64,000 nucleotides of DNA from positions 1 through 64,000 of the forward strand of contig MU270107.1 of assembly GCA_021432635.1 (NCBI GenBank), read 5' to 3'. The notes beneath the pieces were generated by a model, which saw only the letters and a program-made list of their open reading frames with translations, was not told where the DNA came from and did not search any database. The stretch is from Thozetella sp. PMI_491 (lineage: Eukaryota > Ascomycota > Sordariomycetes > Chaetosphaeriales > Chaetosphaeriaceae). How positions within the stretch are numbered: the stretch's first letter is position 1; each line of letters opens with the position of its first letter. Below are positions 10,562-21,700 of this stretch, piece by piece. The position numbers and the translations under genes are program-made.

Positions 10562-12454
10562 GGCGCTGGGTTCCACCAGGGGTGACGTTTCCGGGCAACC
10601 TTTTATGTAGTAGCAAGATTGGAACTGAAGCGCCTTATGCGAGGGGTGGTGTATGAAAGGGGGCCCGGGAGGGGCAAATATGGCCAGCCGGAGGAGGAAC
10701 GCTGGAGAGCGTCTAGACTGGCTGTATGGAGGTGGGGGACGCCGAGAGACCAGGTAGGTGAAGAGCTGGAGGGATGTTTCGTTCGAGGTAGCTCTTAAAA
10801 ATGACTTGGAACTTAAGGGGGGAAAGAAGCGCTCGATGCCGCAATTCAGACTAGAGGCGCGCTTGCCTCGAACTTTGGGCACCACGAGCACTTGAGCTGT
10901 TTTCGGCCCGGGGCCGGAGTAGGGCGGTCGCTATTCAATTACTAACACATCAGAGCTCACCCCGCGCCGACATCGACCTCAGGAATGCCCCCACCTCGGA
11001 GAACAGAATGGAACCTGCGATTTAAGCACAGTCGCACAATGCAGGTCATATCTCACATGCAGCCCACTACCTTCTGTCGTCTGGTAGGCCTTCACTTGAA
11101 CCCTCCTTTCAGAAGGCGGGGCATGCAAGGCGCAGCCCTAATCGCCAATGGGAAGGAGTCTTTTGGTTTGTAAGACGGGAGAGGGCGATATTATAGGGTT
11201 AAGTGATATGCTAAAGAGGCATTCGGGCGCCTGAAGGATTGATATAATCCAGTCTCCGCTTTCTTAGCATCACCATGCTACCTTGTTCGCGTTTCCGGCT
11301 TGGATGTGCGACTCGCTCGCTCCAGGTCTTTTGTGAAGCAACGAGGGAGCTTGAGCGAAGAACTGCCAAGTTGAGCAACCAACCACGTAGTACTTCGGCC
11401 TTACACTCTACGTGAGGCAGCAACCCCTCCACATCGAACTCCTCCAGGCTTATCGATAAACCGAGAGCTAACAACATACTGTAGTGTACCTTATTGAGAC
11501 TATCGAAGGTACAGTACCTCGTGGCTTTTCTCCAGCTGCTCCGCTTTCCAGTTTACCCTGATCAATTTCTAGACGGCCCCACCACGCGTTCGCTTGTGCA
11601 CCAACTTCACCATCAAAAAGATCGCGTGGCTTGCCTGCGACGCGACCCTGCCAGTAACCTGCACTGTCGTTACGAAATTCCTTTCCGTGCTCGGCCGCGC
11701 ACTGGGAATCCAGTCATTCAACAGAGTATCCTCATTTCCGACCGATCGCGCCCCGGCCACTGCTGCTGCGCGACCTGAAACAGCAGCCTGCCTTTTTCTT
11801 TGTATTTCAAGTTCAGCCTGTGAGGTACTCCATATTCGTTGTGAGCCGCGTGGGGCAGGAGCCAACGAGGTAAGCACACAGCAGTACTCTCGCTCTGAAC
11901 GGCACCCCACTGACGAACGATTCTCATAGCACAAGCCAGGCTGTCGTCAACACCTCCCGGCTGGCTTTTTGTTCTCGGCGCTCCTTCCCAGTCGCTTCTC
12001 CCTCAAGGTTCACGGCCCTTGCCGAAAGAGCAGCTACCTTGGCTCCTCGATGCGTGTGAGTTCCAATTTGCTAGTTCCTTTCCTGACTCTTGAAGCTACA
12101 GGGCCGTGTCGTCCCACCATGGACTCATCCCATGTCCTCTCTACGCCTTGACACGCCTCTATCCGCTGTCTGCTTCGGCTCGCATTCCGTCACGCCAAGG
12201 GGTTTTCAGTTTCCCCCGCGAGACGCAGGTTTCCTACGCTTCCATGAGTGGGTACTCACATTTCCTTGAGCTCTACGATACTTGAGCGGATCACAAGGCG
12301 CTCGCCAGTAACACTGACGACTGGGCAACGGGTCTGTGTGCTGGGATCCGAAAGACGACGCTGCAGGGCGCCGTAGCCCCGTATTCGTCCCCTACATCAC
12401 TTTCCCTTTACTGATCAATCTACCGTCTAGTGCGCCGTATGAACCACTGCAACC
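10562..12454. promoter_or_regulatory. Divergent promoter/leader region between GSH2 and the SNF2-family gene
   Basis: About 1.9 kb with no supported protein gene. Toward the SNF2 gene there is a good intron signature at 11870-11929 (GTAAGC, CTGAC branch, ATAG) and a second, weaker one at about 12056-12101 (GTGAGT, CTGAC, ACAG). These suggest a spliced 5' leader for the plus-strand gene. Short upstream ATGs (for example near 12050 and 12119) could act as uORFs. Confidence 0.4.
11870..11929 (+). other. Candidate 5'-leader intron of the SNF2-family gene
   Basis: The donor follows ACGAG with GTAAGC, a CACTGACG branch-like site lies about 17 nt from the end, and the acceptor is TCATAG. Length 60 nt is typical for this genome's introns. 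It lies about 525 bp before the ATG with no long coding frame on either side, so a UTR intron is the simplest reading. Confidence 0.35.
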
Positions 12455-15400
12455 ATGGACTCTACTACGGGAAGTGACCCCTTCCTGTGGAATGAGGACC
12501 GCCTTGCGGAAGAGCTGAGCAACCCTGATACGCGATGGGCCTCCGCACTTCGGAGATTCCCAGATACCTCCAAGCTTGCCATGAAGCTGCGCGAAAATGA
12601 GGTAGACGGCGAGGTGCTTATGACATATGAAGACGCGTGGGGCAGCCCTCTCTTCCTGCATGAGTTTCTGCAGAAGAGCCTCGAAGTCACAGGCATGCGT
12701 CAGCAGATGGCCGTCAAGAGTCTCGTTCAGTCCTTCAAATCAGGTAGCCCCGCCTACCAGAGGTGGAAGGCGGAGCAAGATACTCAAAGTCAGATTAAAG
12801 CTGAAGATCCGGCCATCCCTCTCACAGCAACACTCGCATCCGTTCCGGCCCACACCCCGCATAAAGACATCCCGCATAACGACCCTGACGACCCGCACCC
12901 TCCCCGCGGTACCGGCTCTTCTGCCCCCGCTTGTGATGCCGTCCAGGCTGCTCAGGGTCCTTCTGCTAAGGATGGCGACGCTACCCCCCGGCCTCCTGCT
13001 CTATCTTCGGAGAACTTGATTCGGAAACGAACCTTTGACGAGATGCAAGGCGAGGATCACCCAGCCGATGACCCCCTACCCGAAGAGCCTGAGAAGAAAA
13101 AGAAGAGGATAGTGCCGGCTGTCGCGTCCTCTGTGGTGAACACCAACTTGGTAGCTCAATTTCTTGCGGACGAAACTGTGGAGCATGTCTTACGAGGTGG
13201 ACACTCATCACAATCCTATCTTGGCAAGGTCAGGATGGACCCAGCCGAGATCTTCATGCCCGACCCGCGACCTTTCGATAGACCCGAGAGCTTCGTTTTC
13301 CTGCCAAGCAAGATACTTCCGACTGGGCGGCGTATCCAGGTCCACCGAGCTCTACGGCATTATCTCATCCCTAACGACCTGGTCAAGATTCAGAGACGGA
13401 GACCCGAGAAGGATGATATCCTGCCGGTCTTTGGCGAGTCAGATGACGAACTGGACGAAGAAACAAGCCGGCAGATCGAGGAAGACGAGGCCGAGGACGC
13501 GAGAATCGAGGCTCGCCGCCTCAAAGCTGCGTCAAAGCGTCTCCTGAGTAAGGACGATGTAAAGGCTACTCTCGAGGCTTCGATCGCCTCGCTAGAGCAG
13601 GACTGGGAACTTGGCAAGCTACCGAAGCTGGCACGAAAGGCGAATAAGATTTGGCACGACTCCCGGCTGGCCGGCAACCACCAGCTGCAGATTGACCGTG
13701 CCAGGGCGGATTTGGAGCGTTATAGCCAGCGCCTTGCCAAGCTCTCGGACCATATATCGATGGAGAACTGGACTAATAAGAACGACGTAGAGCGCCAGTG
13801 CGGCGTTCTTGAGCAAACAGTTCAAGACAGACGATATAGCCGGTGGCTCGTCGAAATGCTGAGTAGCCCAGTCCCTCCGCCCGCACCCTCACAGTTGCCG
13901 CGGCTTCGGCCGCGTGCGAAGAAGACATATGACCACCTGGAAGAGGACGAGGAGATACTCAGTAGCGGGTCAGATGCGGATGACTTTATCGATGACTCAG
14001 AACAGCCTCAGGTCGGGGAAGAAACTATGGGCACGCCGGAGCGCGTCAGCACGGGCATGGAGCGCCCGCCCAGCCCTTCCACTCCGCCTTCGAAGGTGTC
14101 ACCCAGCGATTCGAGCACCCGTCCCCACTCGTCCCAGGGCACGTCGTCAGGAGCCGGCAGGACTACGAAGATCATCATCAGGACTCCTCGGCACGCTGAC
14201 AAGTTAAAGGAAGCCATTGTGATCTCGTCGGCATCCCCGCCAACTCCGCCTCATGTCAAAGTGGACAAGCCGCTTCCGGATTACGGCGACATTCAGGGCA
14301 TTCAAGCCCTCGGTGCCCAGTATTGGGAAGCTAGCTGTGATCCGATGCGTCTGGTAGTTGCGGTGCTCTGCATCGATAACTGGGTGCACAAACGCGCCAA
14401 CTTGCTTGAGCAGATCAATCGCCACGATGCCCAATTCTTATGGGAAAAATACATACTCCATCTGCGACCTACTTTGGCTTCTACCACGGAGACCCCTGCG
14501 AGCGCGCTTACCGCTAAGGAGCAGTCGTTTGCATTTGACCTTGCCAAGTTGTTTGACGCGTATCTTTCCTGCAGCATCACGCGACTCCAGCGAAGACTAC
14601 TTCGAGCAGTCACTATCCAGCGCATTCAGCAGTCCGAATCGGCATTTGTGTCGTTGCACGCCTTTCTGCGCAGCATTGCTCCTAGCTTCTCTACATCTTC
14701 AGGCGCGACAGCCCTGACCGATTCCCGTTCCGACGCCGATTCGTCGAACGACGAGGTTCACTACGCCCAGAACGAGGACGGAGCAGCGGAAGGCCGTGAC
14801 AACAGCACGAGCAGTGAACTAGGCCCAACAGACCAGGTCATCCTCCCGGAGCAGCTGTCTCTCGATTCTGGTGGCGAGGAGGAGGACACGGTGGACACGC
14901 GATCGCCGGGTAAGAAGCGGCGATCGAAGCCGCGTAGAAACCTAGCCGCCAGGAATCTTCGCATGAGAACCTTCGAGCACAATGCAGAGATGGAGACGCG
15001 CCGGCAGCAGCTGCACGAGAATCTCGCGAAATATGGTACGGTACCCGGCGACCGATCCCGGCTAATCATCAACGAAGCCAAGAAGGACAACCAGGGGTTC
15101 ATATATATACATGACCATATTTCCCCCTACATCAAAGACCACCAAGTAGAGGGAGTTCGGTTCATGTGGAATCAGGTGGTGGTCGACTCGAAGGCGCAGC
15201 AGGGGTGCCTCCTCGCGCACACCATGGGTCTCGGCAAGACCATGCAAGTGATTGCGCTGCTTGTCGCCATCGCCCAAGCAGCTGCATCGGAAGACCAGGC
15301 TATATCTTCGCAGGTTCCAAAGCACCTTCGCGAGTCCCGCACCCTGATCCTGTGCCCTTCCGGATTGGTCAACAACTGGGTTGACGAGCTGCTGCGATGG

Positions 15401-18129
15401 GCGCCTCCGGACTTGCTTGGTTCCCTTAGGACAGTTATCAGCACTACGGACAACAACGAGCAGCTTATTGGCGAATGGGCATCTGAGGGCGGTGTCTTGG
15501 TCATTGGGTATGCGATCTTCAAGAAACTCGTCTTGCAGCTAGAACTCGCTCCCTGGCTGTACGAAAAGCCAAACATCGTCATCGGGGATGAGGCGCACAC
15601 TTTGAAGAATCCCAATTCCCAGGTGTCGAAGGCGACCCAGGACTTCCGCACCATGGCGCGTGTCGCCATGACTGGTTCTCCACTGACGAACAACGTACTG
15701 GATTACTATGCGATGATTGACTGGGTTGCGCCCAACTACCTGGCTGACATTGATGAGTTCCGTCGAGAGTGGGCCAACCCGATCAAGGAGGGCCTCTACG
15801 CCGACAGCAGCGCCGCCGAGAAGCGCAGGGCGTTGAAGCTGCTCCAGGCCCTGAAAGAGACCGTCGGTCCCAAGGTACACCGGATGGGTCCTAGCACACT
15901 CAAGGGCCACCTCCCTACCAAGAAGGAGTTTATCCTCTCCTTGCGCTTGACCGAAGTACAGCTGAAGGCGTACACGGCCTACATATACGGCGTGGTCCAT
16001 GACCCGAGCGTTTCCCAACTAATAGACGGAAACGCGAAGATTTGGAGCCTGGTTACTCTTCTGGGCACGCTCCTCGCCCACCCTGCCATCTTCAAAAGTC
16101 GACTTAAGGAGCGTCAGAACGAGGCAAGGGTGACCAAGAGCGACGACCTGGTTGAGTTCCCACCCCGCTTCATCCATGACCTGCTGGCCACCATGATTCA
16201 ACGGGATTTATCGGATATTCGTTACTCGTGGAAGGTGGTTGTGCTGATGCGCATCCTAGACTTGTCGAAGCAGGCCGGCGACAAGGTGCTGATATTTTCG
16301 CAGAGCATCCCGACTCTTGATTTTCTCCAGAACCTGTTCATCAATTGCCGAATTAACTACTCGCGCCTAGATGGCAGCACGCAGACCAAGCTCCGCCAAG
16401 ATCAGGTCAAAAATTTCAACTCGAAAGACGGCCCAGACGTATACCTGATCTCGACGCGTGCCGGCGGCGTTGGCCTCAACATATTTGGCGCGAATCGGGT
16501 GGTGATATTTGACTTCAGGTATACGCCAGCCGAAGAGCAGCAGGCCGTGGGCAGGGCTTATCGCATGGGTCAGACCAAACCCGTCTTTGTCTACTGGCTC
16601 ACCGTCGGTGGGACGTTTGAAGACACGATCCAACGCAGGACCGTCTTCAAGATGCAGCTGGCGTCTCGGGTTGTGGACAAGAAAAACCCCATTGCCCTGT
16701 CGAAACGTCTCGGTGACTACTTCGCCTACCCCGTGATCCCAGAGCAGAGGAACGTCGACAGATTTCTAAACCAGGATGCAGTCCTGGATGGCTTGCTCCG
16801 TGACACTAGCTTGGCAGGAGCCATTCGCAACATCACCTCGACCGACACGTTCGAGGAAGAGGAGAAACTCGAACTGACGACTGAGGAAACGGAGGAGGCT
16901 AAGGTGCTGATCGAGCAGAACCGTCTTCGCTATCAGGACCTGAACGAGCATCAGCGTCAGCAGCGTGAGGGGGGAGTGCAAGTGCAGCAACAAACCCAGG
17001 TGTCTGGGTCGGAAGTTGCGACCGGCAGCGCAAAGCCAACCATGCCGCCCCAAGCCCCGGCCCAACCAATTATCGAGCCAGAAGCTTCCAATATCTTGCG
17101 CGGCGTTGCGTCTAGCTTAGTACCGACATCCAGCAGTGCCAGCGCAGTCGCCCAACCGCGCCCATCTGCCATCCCCTTCTTCGCGTCGCGAACTGACAGC
17201 AGCAACCCGGGGATGGCTGGTTCGAGGACAAGCTATGCCTCGCCTCTTGGCAGTTTTCTCGCTCGGCCGGCGGCACCCCCGGCCAGCCAGCCACCACCAC
17301 CGTCGCATAACCAATTTCCGCCTATCCTGGCTCCTGGCACGAGCTATCGAGAAGTCACGCAGTTACCGGTCACAACCGGCGCCGCATCTTACGGGCTGGA
17401 CAAGGAGGCTCAACTTGTGCAAATCCTCCAGCCGGTGTACCAGACGGTGCGCGGAAGCGGCCTGACCGCCGCCCAGGATCCTAAGCGCCTGGTTGAGACA
17501 CTCTCTGCGGAGCTCCAGCGGCAGTATTCGCATACCCTGGAGCGAAGGGAATTCATGGTGAATCTTAAGCAGGTTCTTCAGAATTCACACCGGTTCGCTG
17601 CGGCCGTTGTTTGCGGACAGTACCCTCCAGCCATCCTAGCATCCCAGAAGAAGCACAATCTGCTGGAGCTGTCGACATCGTGGGAGCAAATGAATGAAGC
17701 TTCCTATCTGGACCTGTTAAAGGCCCAAGAGCAGCCCGACGTAGGCCGCCACCCTCAAAAGCGCACTGAAAAGCGCACTGGCGCAGAACCGACCAACTAA
17801 CGATCGCGGCACAGAGCTCCGAAGTGGCCCTCTCGGGTTTGTTAACCAGTCAGCAGAAGAAAGGACCAGAACAGGCGCTTGAACAGGCGCAAGAACGGGC
17901 GCAAGAACGAGTGCAGGAGCCATCACCCCCCCAAACGAATGCTGATGATGCAACAATTCAGCAGCAGCTGGCTGTTGAGGAGAGGCGGAAGCAGACCCAC
18001 GACAGACTACCTTGGCTGTCGCGAAACAAGAGAAGGTCGGATCGAGGTGGACAACCATCTACACCTCAACGCCCTCCCAGCCAACCACGTCCCGGAGATT
18101 CGCTTGAGTCTCCTCATATCATTGACTAA
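12455..18129 (+). CDS. sad-6: SNF2-family DNA-dependent ATPase, Rad54/ATRX-like (SAD-6 type)
   Basis: Large nuclear chromatin-remodelling ATPase. The first exon, 12455-17740, is one 1,762-codon frame. I add a second exon, 17815-18129, across a 74-nt intron (GTAGGC, CTAAC branch, CACAG), giving 1,866 aa; the unspliced reading ends at 17800. Residues ~20-110 look like a SAM-type helical domain (ENEVDGEVLMTYED). Residues ~110-870 are acidic, Pro-rich and basic patches. The ATPase core follows: motif I TMGLGKT (~925), motif II DEAH (~1044), motif III MTGSP, motif V TRAGGVGLN (~1335), motif VI GRAYRMGQ (~1367). The long N-terminal extension and split insertion fit the Rad54/ATRX branch. Neurospora SAD-6, an ATRX relative in meiotic silencing and RIP, is the best candidate orthologue; the exact orthology is an inference. 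The second exon encodes a Gln/Glu-rich repeat and a basic tail. Confidence 0.8.
17871..17920 (+). repeat. Short degenerate 15-nt coding repeat
   Basis: Three to four copies of a unit resembling GAACAGGCGCAAGAA encode a Glu/Gln/Ala/Arg helix (EQAQERAQERVQE) inside the proposed second exon of the SNF2-family gene. Confidence 0.6.
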
Positions 18130-19750
18130 GGCATGCAGTCCGGTGTCCTTGTTGCTTTAGTAGGCGGCGTCACCCCCGCCAACCTTTGCTTGCTGACTTT
18201 TGCCCCCATCTCTTCCCCTCTTGCCTCTCAAGATACCCACCATGACCAGCTGCTTGACGTTTGCAGGTTGTCTAGCGTTTGTTGTCCTTGCTGACCTTGC
18301 GCATTGCTGCGTCGGAATTTTTTCGACAAGGGGTGGAGAAGGGGATGGGCTGTGTGGTTTTTTTTTTTGGGAGTCCAGGCGCAAAAATGAATTGGAGGTA
18401 TCATCCAAGTCTCGGTTACTGAGGAGAGAACCGAGGCACTAAGGAAATGAGTGACCGAGATATGGCCTGATGACACGAGGAACTGAAGTGCCCGGTTGTG
18501 GGCCGCGGGGGGGAGGATTCGCTAGTTGTGGCCATAGAGCCTGCTACATACTACGTAAATGCTAGTTAATAGAGAGAAGATTCCCGAACATTGGACCCAA
18601 GAATGGGACGAAAGAGACAGAGCAGTGACCAGTGTGTCAACTTTTGCCGAGGCCTGTTTTCCGGTTGACGGGTTCGGCGCGGTGCATTATCGATGTGCGC
18701 TGCTTATTCCATACTATACACACAATTTGCCAGATCCGACAGCCTAGATCCTAGGCTCATGCATGTACAGTATGAAAGTACACCTGTACTGTCCGTATGG
18801 CCCCACGACTCATACGAGAGTCGGGGTTTGAGCAAAAAAAAAAAAAAAAAAAAAAGAAAGGGAACCAACCCCCTAAGCGGAGGCTTAGGCCCTCCTCCCT
18901 GGCGCCTTGTTCTCCAAACTTTCCCCGCGGAGGCGGTATTGGTTTTGCCGCATCGAGGAAAGAGCAGCCGCTGGCCAATAGGGAGTTGGGTATTTCGGAG
19001 GCCCTCTAAAAGGCCGTCGTTGATTGAGCACGCGGGGCCTCTCTTAGCTTAGCGGGGCGGAGGGGCTCAGTCCTCGGGGAGGGGATCTGGTCTCCCTGGA
19101 GCGGTGACCTAGCGGCGCATGCGTAAACTCTCGACGCACATCCCGAAGGGCGAAGACGGCACGGAACATGCGGGCCCAGGTCTGGGGGTGTCCAGGCCGG
19201 GCGGATCGCGTATTTGGTAGTATGTACAGATTACGTGTTGTTCCATTGGCAAACGCAGTCCGCAAAGTAAAGTGTTGGCTTCTTCTCGGTCGGCCTACGG
19301 CTCGCTCTCCTCTCCTCTCCTCTCCTCCCTCTCTCAAAACTCTCACTCCCTGCCCTTCCGTCTCACTCGATTTCGTCTCGTCTTCCCTCCCGCCACGTGC
19401 TCTCAATTTTTGCTTTGCCCACCAAAACTACCGGGTACCTTACCGACTAGACTCGCCTTGACTCACGGCGTTTCTTGCCTCGGAATTTCCTCGGCTTGCG
19501 GCCTCTGCTCCCGGTGTTTTCGTTCCACCCGGCCTGTGGTCTGTGGGTTCAACAGACCCCACATCTCGTGCGTCCGTTTCGCAGCTGCCGAAAGTCTCGT
19601 ACAAATCTCCCACCCAATACTTTTTTGGTTGTTGGCAATTCATCTGTTGCTCACATCCTCGCTGTATAGACCTGTTCTCGAAGCCCGGGGCCTCGAATTC
19701 TAGCCTCTGTCTTGTATATTCTGCTTGCTGGTGCAGAGAGAAAAAATACC
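18130..19750. promoter_or_regulatory. 3' region of the SNF2 gene and long promoter/leader of ALA synthase
   Basis: No protein gene is supported over about 1.6 kb. It contains a run of 11 T (18358-18368), a run of 22 A (18834-18855), a CCAAT box at 18975-18979 and a reverse-strand CCAAT at 19245-19249. A (TCTCC)n pyrimidine tract at about 19304-19334 is of a kind common just upstream of highly expressed fungal genes. Transcription of ALA synthase probably starts downstream of that tract. Confidence 0.4.
18834..18855 (+). repeat. Poly(A) homopolymer, 22 nt
   Basis: Uninterrupted run of 22 A in an intergenic region. The length is likely variable between strains or reads. Confidence 0.9.
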
Positions 19751-21700
19751 ATGGATTCTGTCCTCCGCCAGTCCAAGGCCATGTGTCCCTTCATGAAGAA
19801 GGCGACGGCCGCCACCCTGCGGGCCATGTCGACCACCACCCGGCCTTCCCCCTCGCCGTGCGGCGGCACCATCTCCAAGCTCCAGGTGCTTGCTCGCCGC
19901 TGCCCCGTCATGGGCAAGGCCATAGCCGTCCAGTCCACCCGCATTGGCGCTCACGGCGGCTTTCCGGCTGCGCTGGCCGTCCACGGCATGCACACCACGT
20001 CCGGCCACGGCAAGGCCGGCCGGGCGAAGCTGCACACCAGCCGGAACCGCGAGGCCCAGGCCGTCGATGGCCCGAGCCTCTTTAGCAGCCGCGAGAAGGG
20101 TGAGGGCCCCTGCCTACAAGCCATCGGGCTGTGCTTCCCTGCTGACGTCTCCCCCTCCCCAGGCGGCCACTTGCCTCCCGTGCTGCCCGGCCAAACCCAC
20201 GCTGTGCAGGGCACCAAGGGTGCCGCAGTTGAGGGCCATGCTAAGAAGTTCGACTATGAGGGCTTCTACAATGCTGAGCTAGAGAAGAAGCACAAGGACA
20301 AGTCGTACCGCTACTTCAACAACATCAACCGCCTGGCTAAGGAGTTCCCGCGAGCCCACATGGCCAGCAAGGACGAGCGCGTTGCAGTGTGGTGCGCTAA
20401 TGACTACCTTGGCATGGGCCGCAATCCCCACGTTTTGAAGACCATGCACGACACGCTCGAGGAATATGGTGCCGGCGCCGGTGGCACCCGCAACATCTCG
20501 GGACACAACAAGCACGCCGTGGAACTGGAGGCGACTATCGCCAAGCTACACGCCAAGGATGCTGCCCTCGTCTTCAGCTCCTGCTACGTAGCCAACGACG
20601 CGACGCTTGCCACGCTAGGAAGCAAGCTACCGGACTGCGTGATCCTGTCCGATAGTCTGAACCATGCCTCAATGATCCAGGGCATCCGCCACTCGGGAGC
20701 GCGAAAGGTCATCTTTAAGCACAATGACGTGGTGGATCTCGAGGAAAAGCTGGCGGCTCTGCCGGCTCATGTGCCCAAGATCATCGCCTTTGAGTCTGTC
20801 TACAGCATGTGCGGCTCGATTGGACCCATCGAAGAAATTTGTGATCTTGCTGACAAGTACGGCGCCATCACATTCCTAGATGAGGTGCATGCTGTCGGCA
20901 TGTACGGCCCGCACGGCGCGGGCGTTGCGGAGCATCTCGATTTTGAGGCGCATCTCCAGGGTACGCCGCGAGGCACCATCATGGACCGTGTCGATATTAT
21001 TACCGGAACGCTGGGTAAAGCCTACGGCTGCGTGGGTGGCTACATTGCCGGCAGCGCCAAGCTGGTCGACACGGTTCGATCCCTAGCACCCGGCTTCATC
21101 TTCACCACGTCGCTGCCGCCGGCCGTCATGGCAGGCGCGAGGACGGCTATTGAATATCAAATGAACTACCGGGGAGACCGGAAGCTGCAGCAGCTCCACA
21201 CCCGTGCCGTCAAGGAAGCCCTGAACGAGCGCGACATACCTGTCATCCCGAACCCGAGCCACATCATCCCGATCCTGGTGGGCAACGCCGAGGTTGCGAA
21301 GCGGGCGAGCGACATGCTGCTGAACGAGCACGGCATCTACGTGCAGAGCATCAACTATCCTACTGTGCCGGTGGGCCAGGAGCGGCTGCGCATCACGCCG
21401 ACCCCCGGCCACACCAAGGAGTTCCGTGACCACCTGGTCGATGCCGTCGAGTCCATCTGGAACACCATGGGCATTAAGCGGACCAGCGAATGGGCCGCCG
21501 AGGGCGGCTTCATCGGCGTCGGCGAAGCCAACGCCGCGCTAGAGCAGCCCCTCTGGACCGACGAGCAGCTCGGCATTGCCGAGGCCGCGCGTGAAATTCG
21601 CGCCGCCACGGCGCTGCATAACAAGGGAACCGGCATCACCGAGCGTCTCCTCGAGCAGGAGATGGAGGGTGTCAACCGGACCGTGAGCGCGACCGCCTAG
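19751..21700 (+). CDS. hemA / HEM1: 5-Aminolevulinate synthase, mitochondrial
   Basis: First enzyme of haem biosynthesis: PLP-dependent condensation of glycine with succinyl-CoA in the mitochondrial matrix. Exons 19751-20099 and 20163-21700 give 628 aa. The 63-nt intron (GTGAGG, GCTGAC branch, CCCCAG) is a multiple of three and has no stop, so retention would only insert 21 residues in the presequence region. The ATG at 19751 has a good context and begins a presequence carrying two Cys-Pro haem-regulatory-type motifs, MCPF (Cys12) and RRCPVM (Cys51). The catalytic domain starts at about [11 protein letters not shown]. It shows the conserved CANDYLGM, the glycine-rich [21 protein letters not shown] with the PLP-ring Asp, and the Schiff-base lysine in GTLGKAYG (about Lys402). 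The C-terminal extension ([15 protein letters not shown]) is usual in fungi. Confidence 0.97.
   Translation: MDSVLRQSKAMCPFMKKATAATLRAMSTTTRPSPSPCGGTISKLQVLARRCPVMGKAIAVQSTRIGAHGGFPAALAVHGMHTTSGHGKAGRAKLHTSRNREAQAVDGPSLFSSREKGEGPCLQAIGLCFPADVSPSPGGHLPPVLPGQTHAVQGTKGAAVEGHAKKFDYEGFYNAELEKKHKDKSYRYFNNINRLAKEFPRAHMASKDERVAVWCANDYLGMGRNPHVLKTMHDTLEEYGAGAGGTRNISGHNKHAVELEATIAKLHAKDAALVFSSCYVANDATLATLGSKLPDCVILSDSLNHASMIQGIRHSGARKVIFKHNDVVDLEEKLAALPAHVPKIIAFESVYSMCGSIGPIEEICDLADKYGAITFLDEVHAVGMYGPHGAGVAEHLDFEAHLQGTPRGTIMDRVDIITGTLGKAYGCVGGYIAGSAKLVDTVRSLAPGFIFTTSLPPAVMAGARTAIEYQMNYRGDRKLQQLHTRAVKEALNERDIPVIPNPSHIIPILVGNAEVAKRASDMLLNEHGIYVQSINYPTVPVGQERLRITPTPGHTKEFRDHLVDAVESIWNTMGIKRTSEWAAEGGFIGVGEANAALEQPLWTDEQLGIAEAAREIRAATALHNKGTGITERLLEQEMEGVNRTVSATA

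Noticed and set aside
10562-10891. N-terminal extension of glutathione synthetase upstream of the chosen ATG
   Set aside because: The frame is open but Ser/Arg/Pro-rich, and family members begin near the chosen Met; no targeting signal is evident.
18356-18370. Hairpin-plus-T-run type terminators
   Set aside because: T-runs and hairpins occur, but RNA polymerase II genes in fungi do not use intrinsic terminators, so none was annotated.
18200-18442. 80-codon frame whose internal Met is followed by a hydrophobic, signal-like segment
   Set aside because: It lies in the 3' region of the SNF2 gene, crosses an 11-T run and ends in low-complexity basic sequence; no splice continuation or Cys pattern was found.
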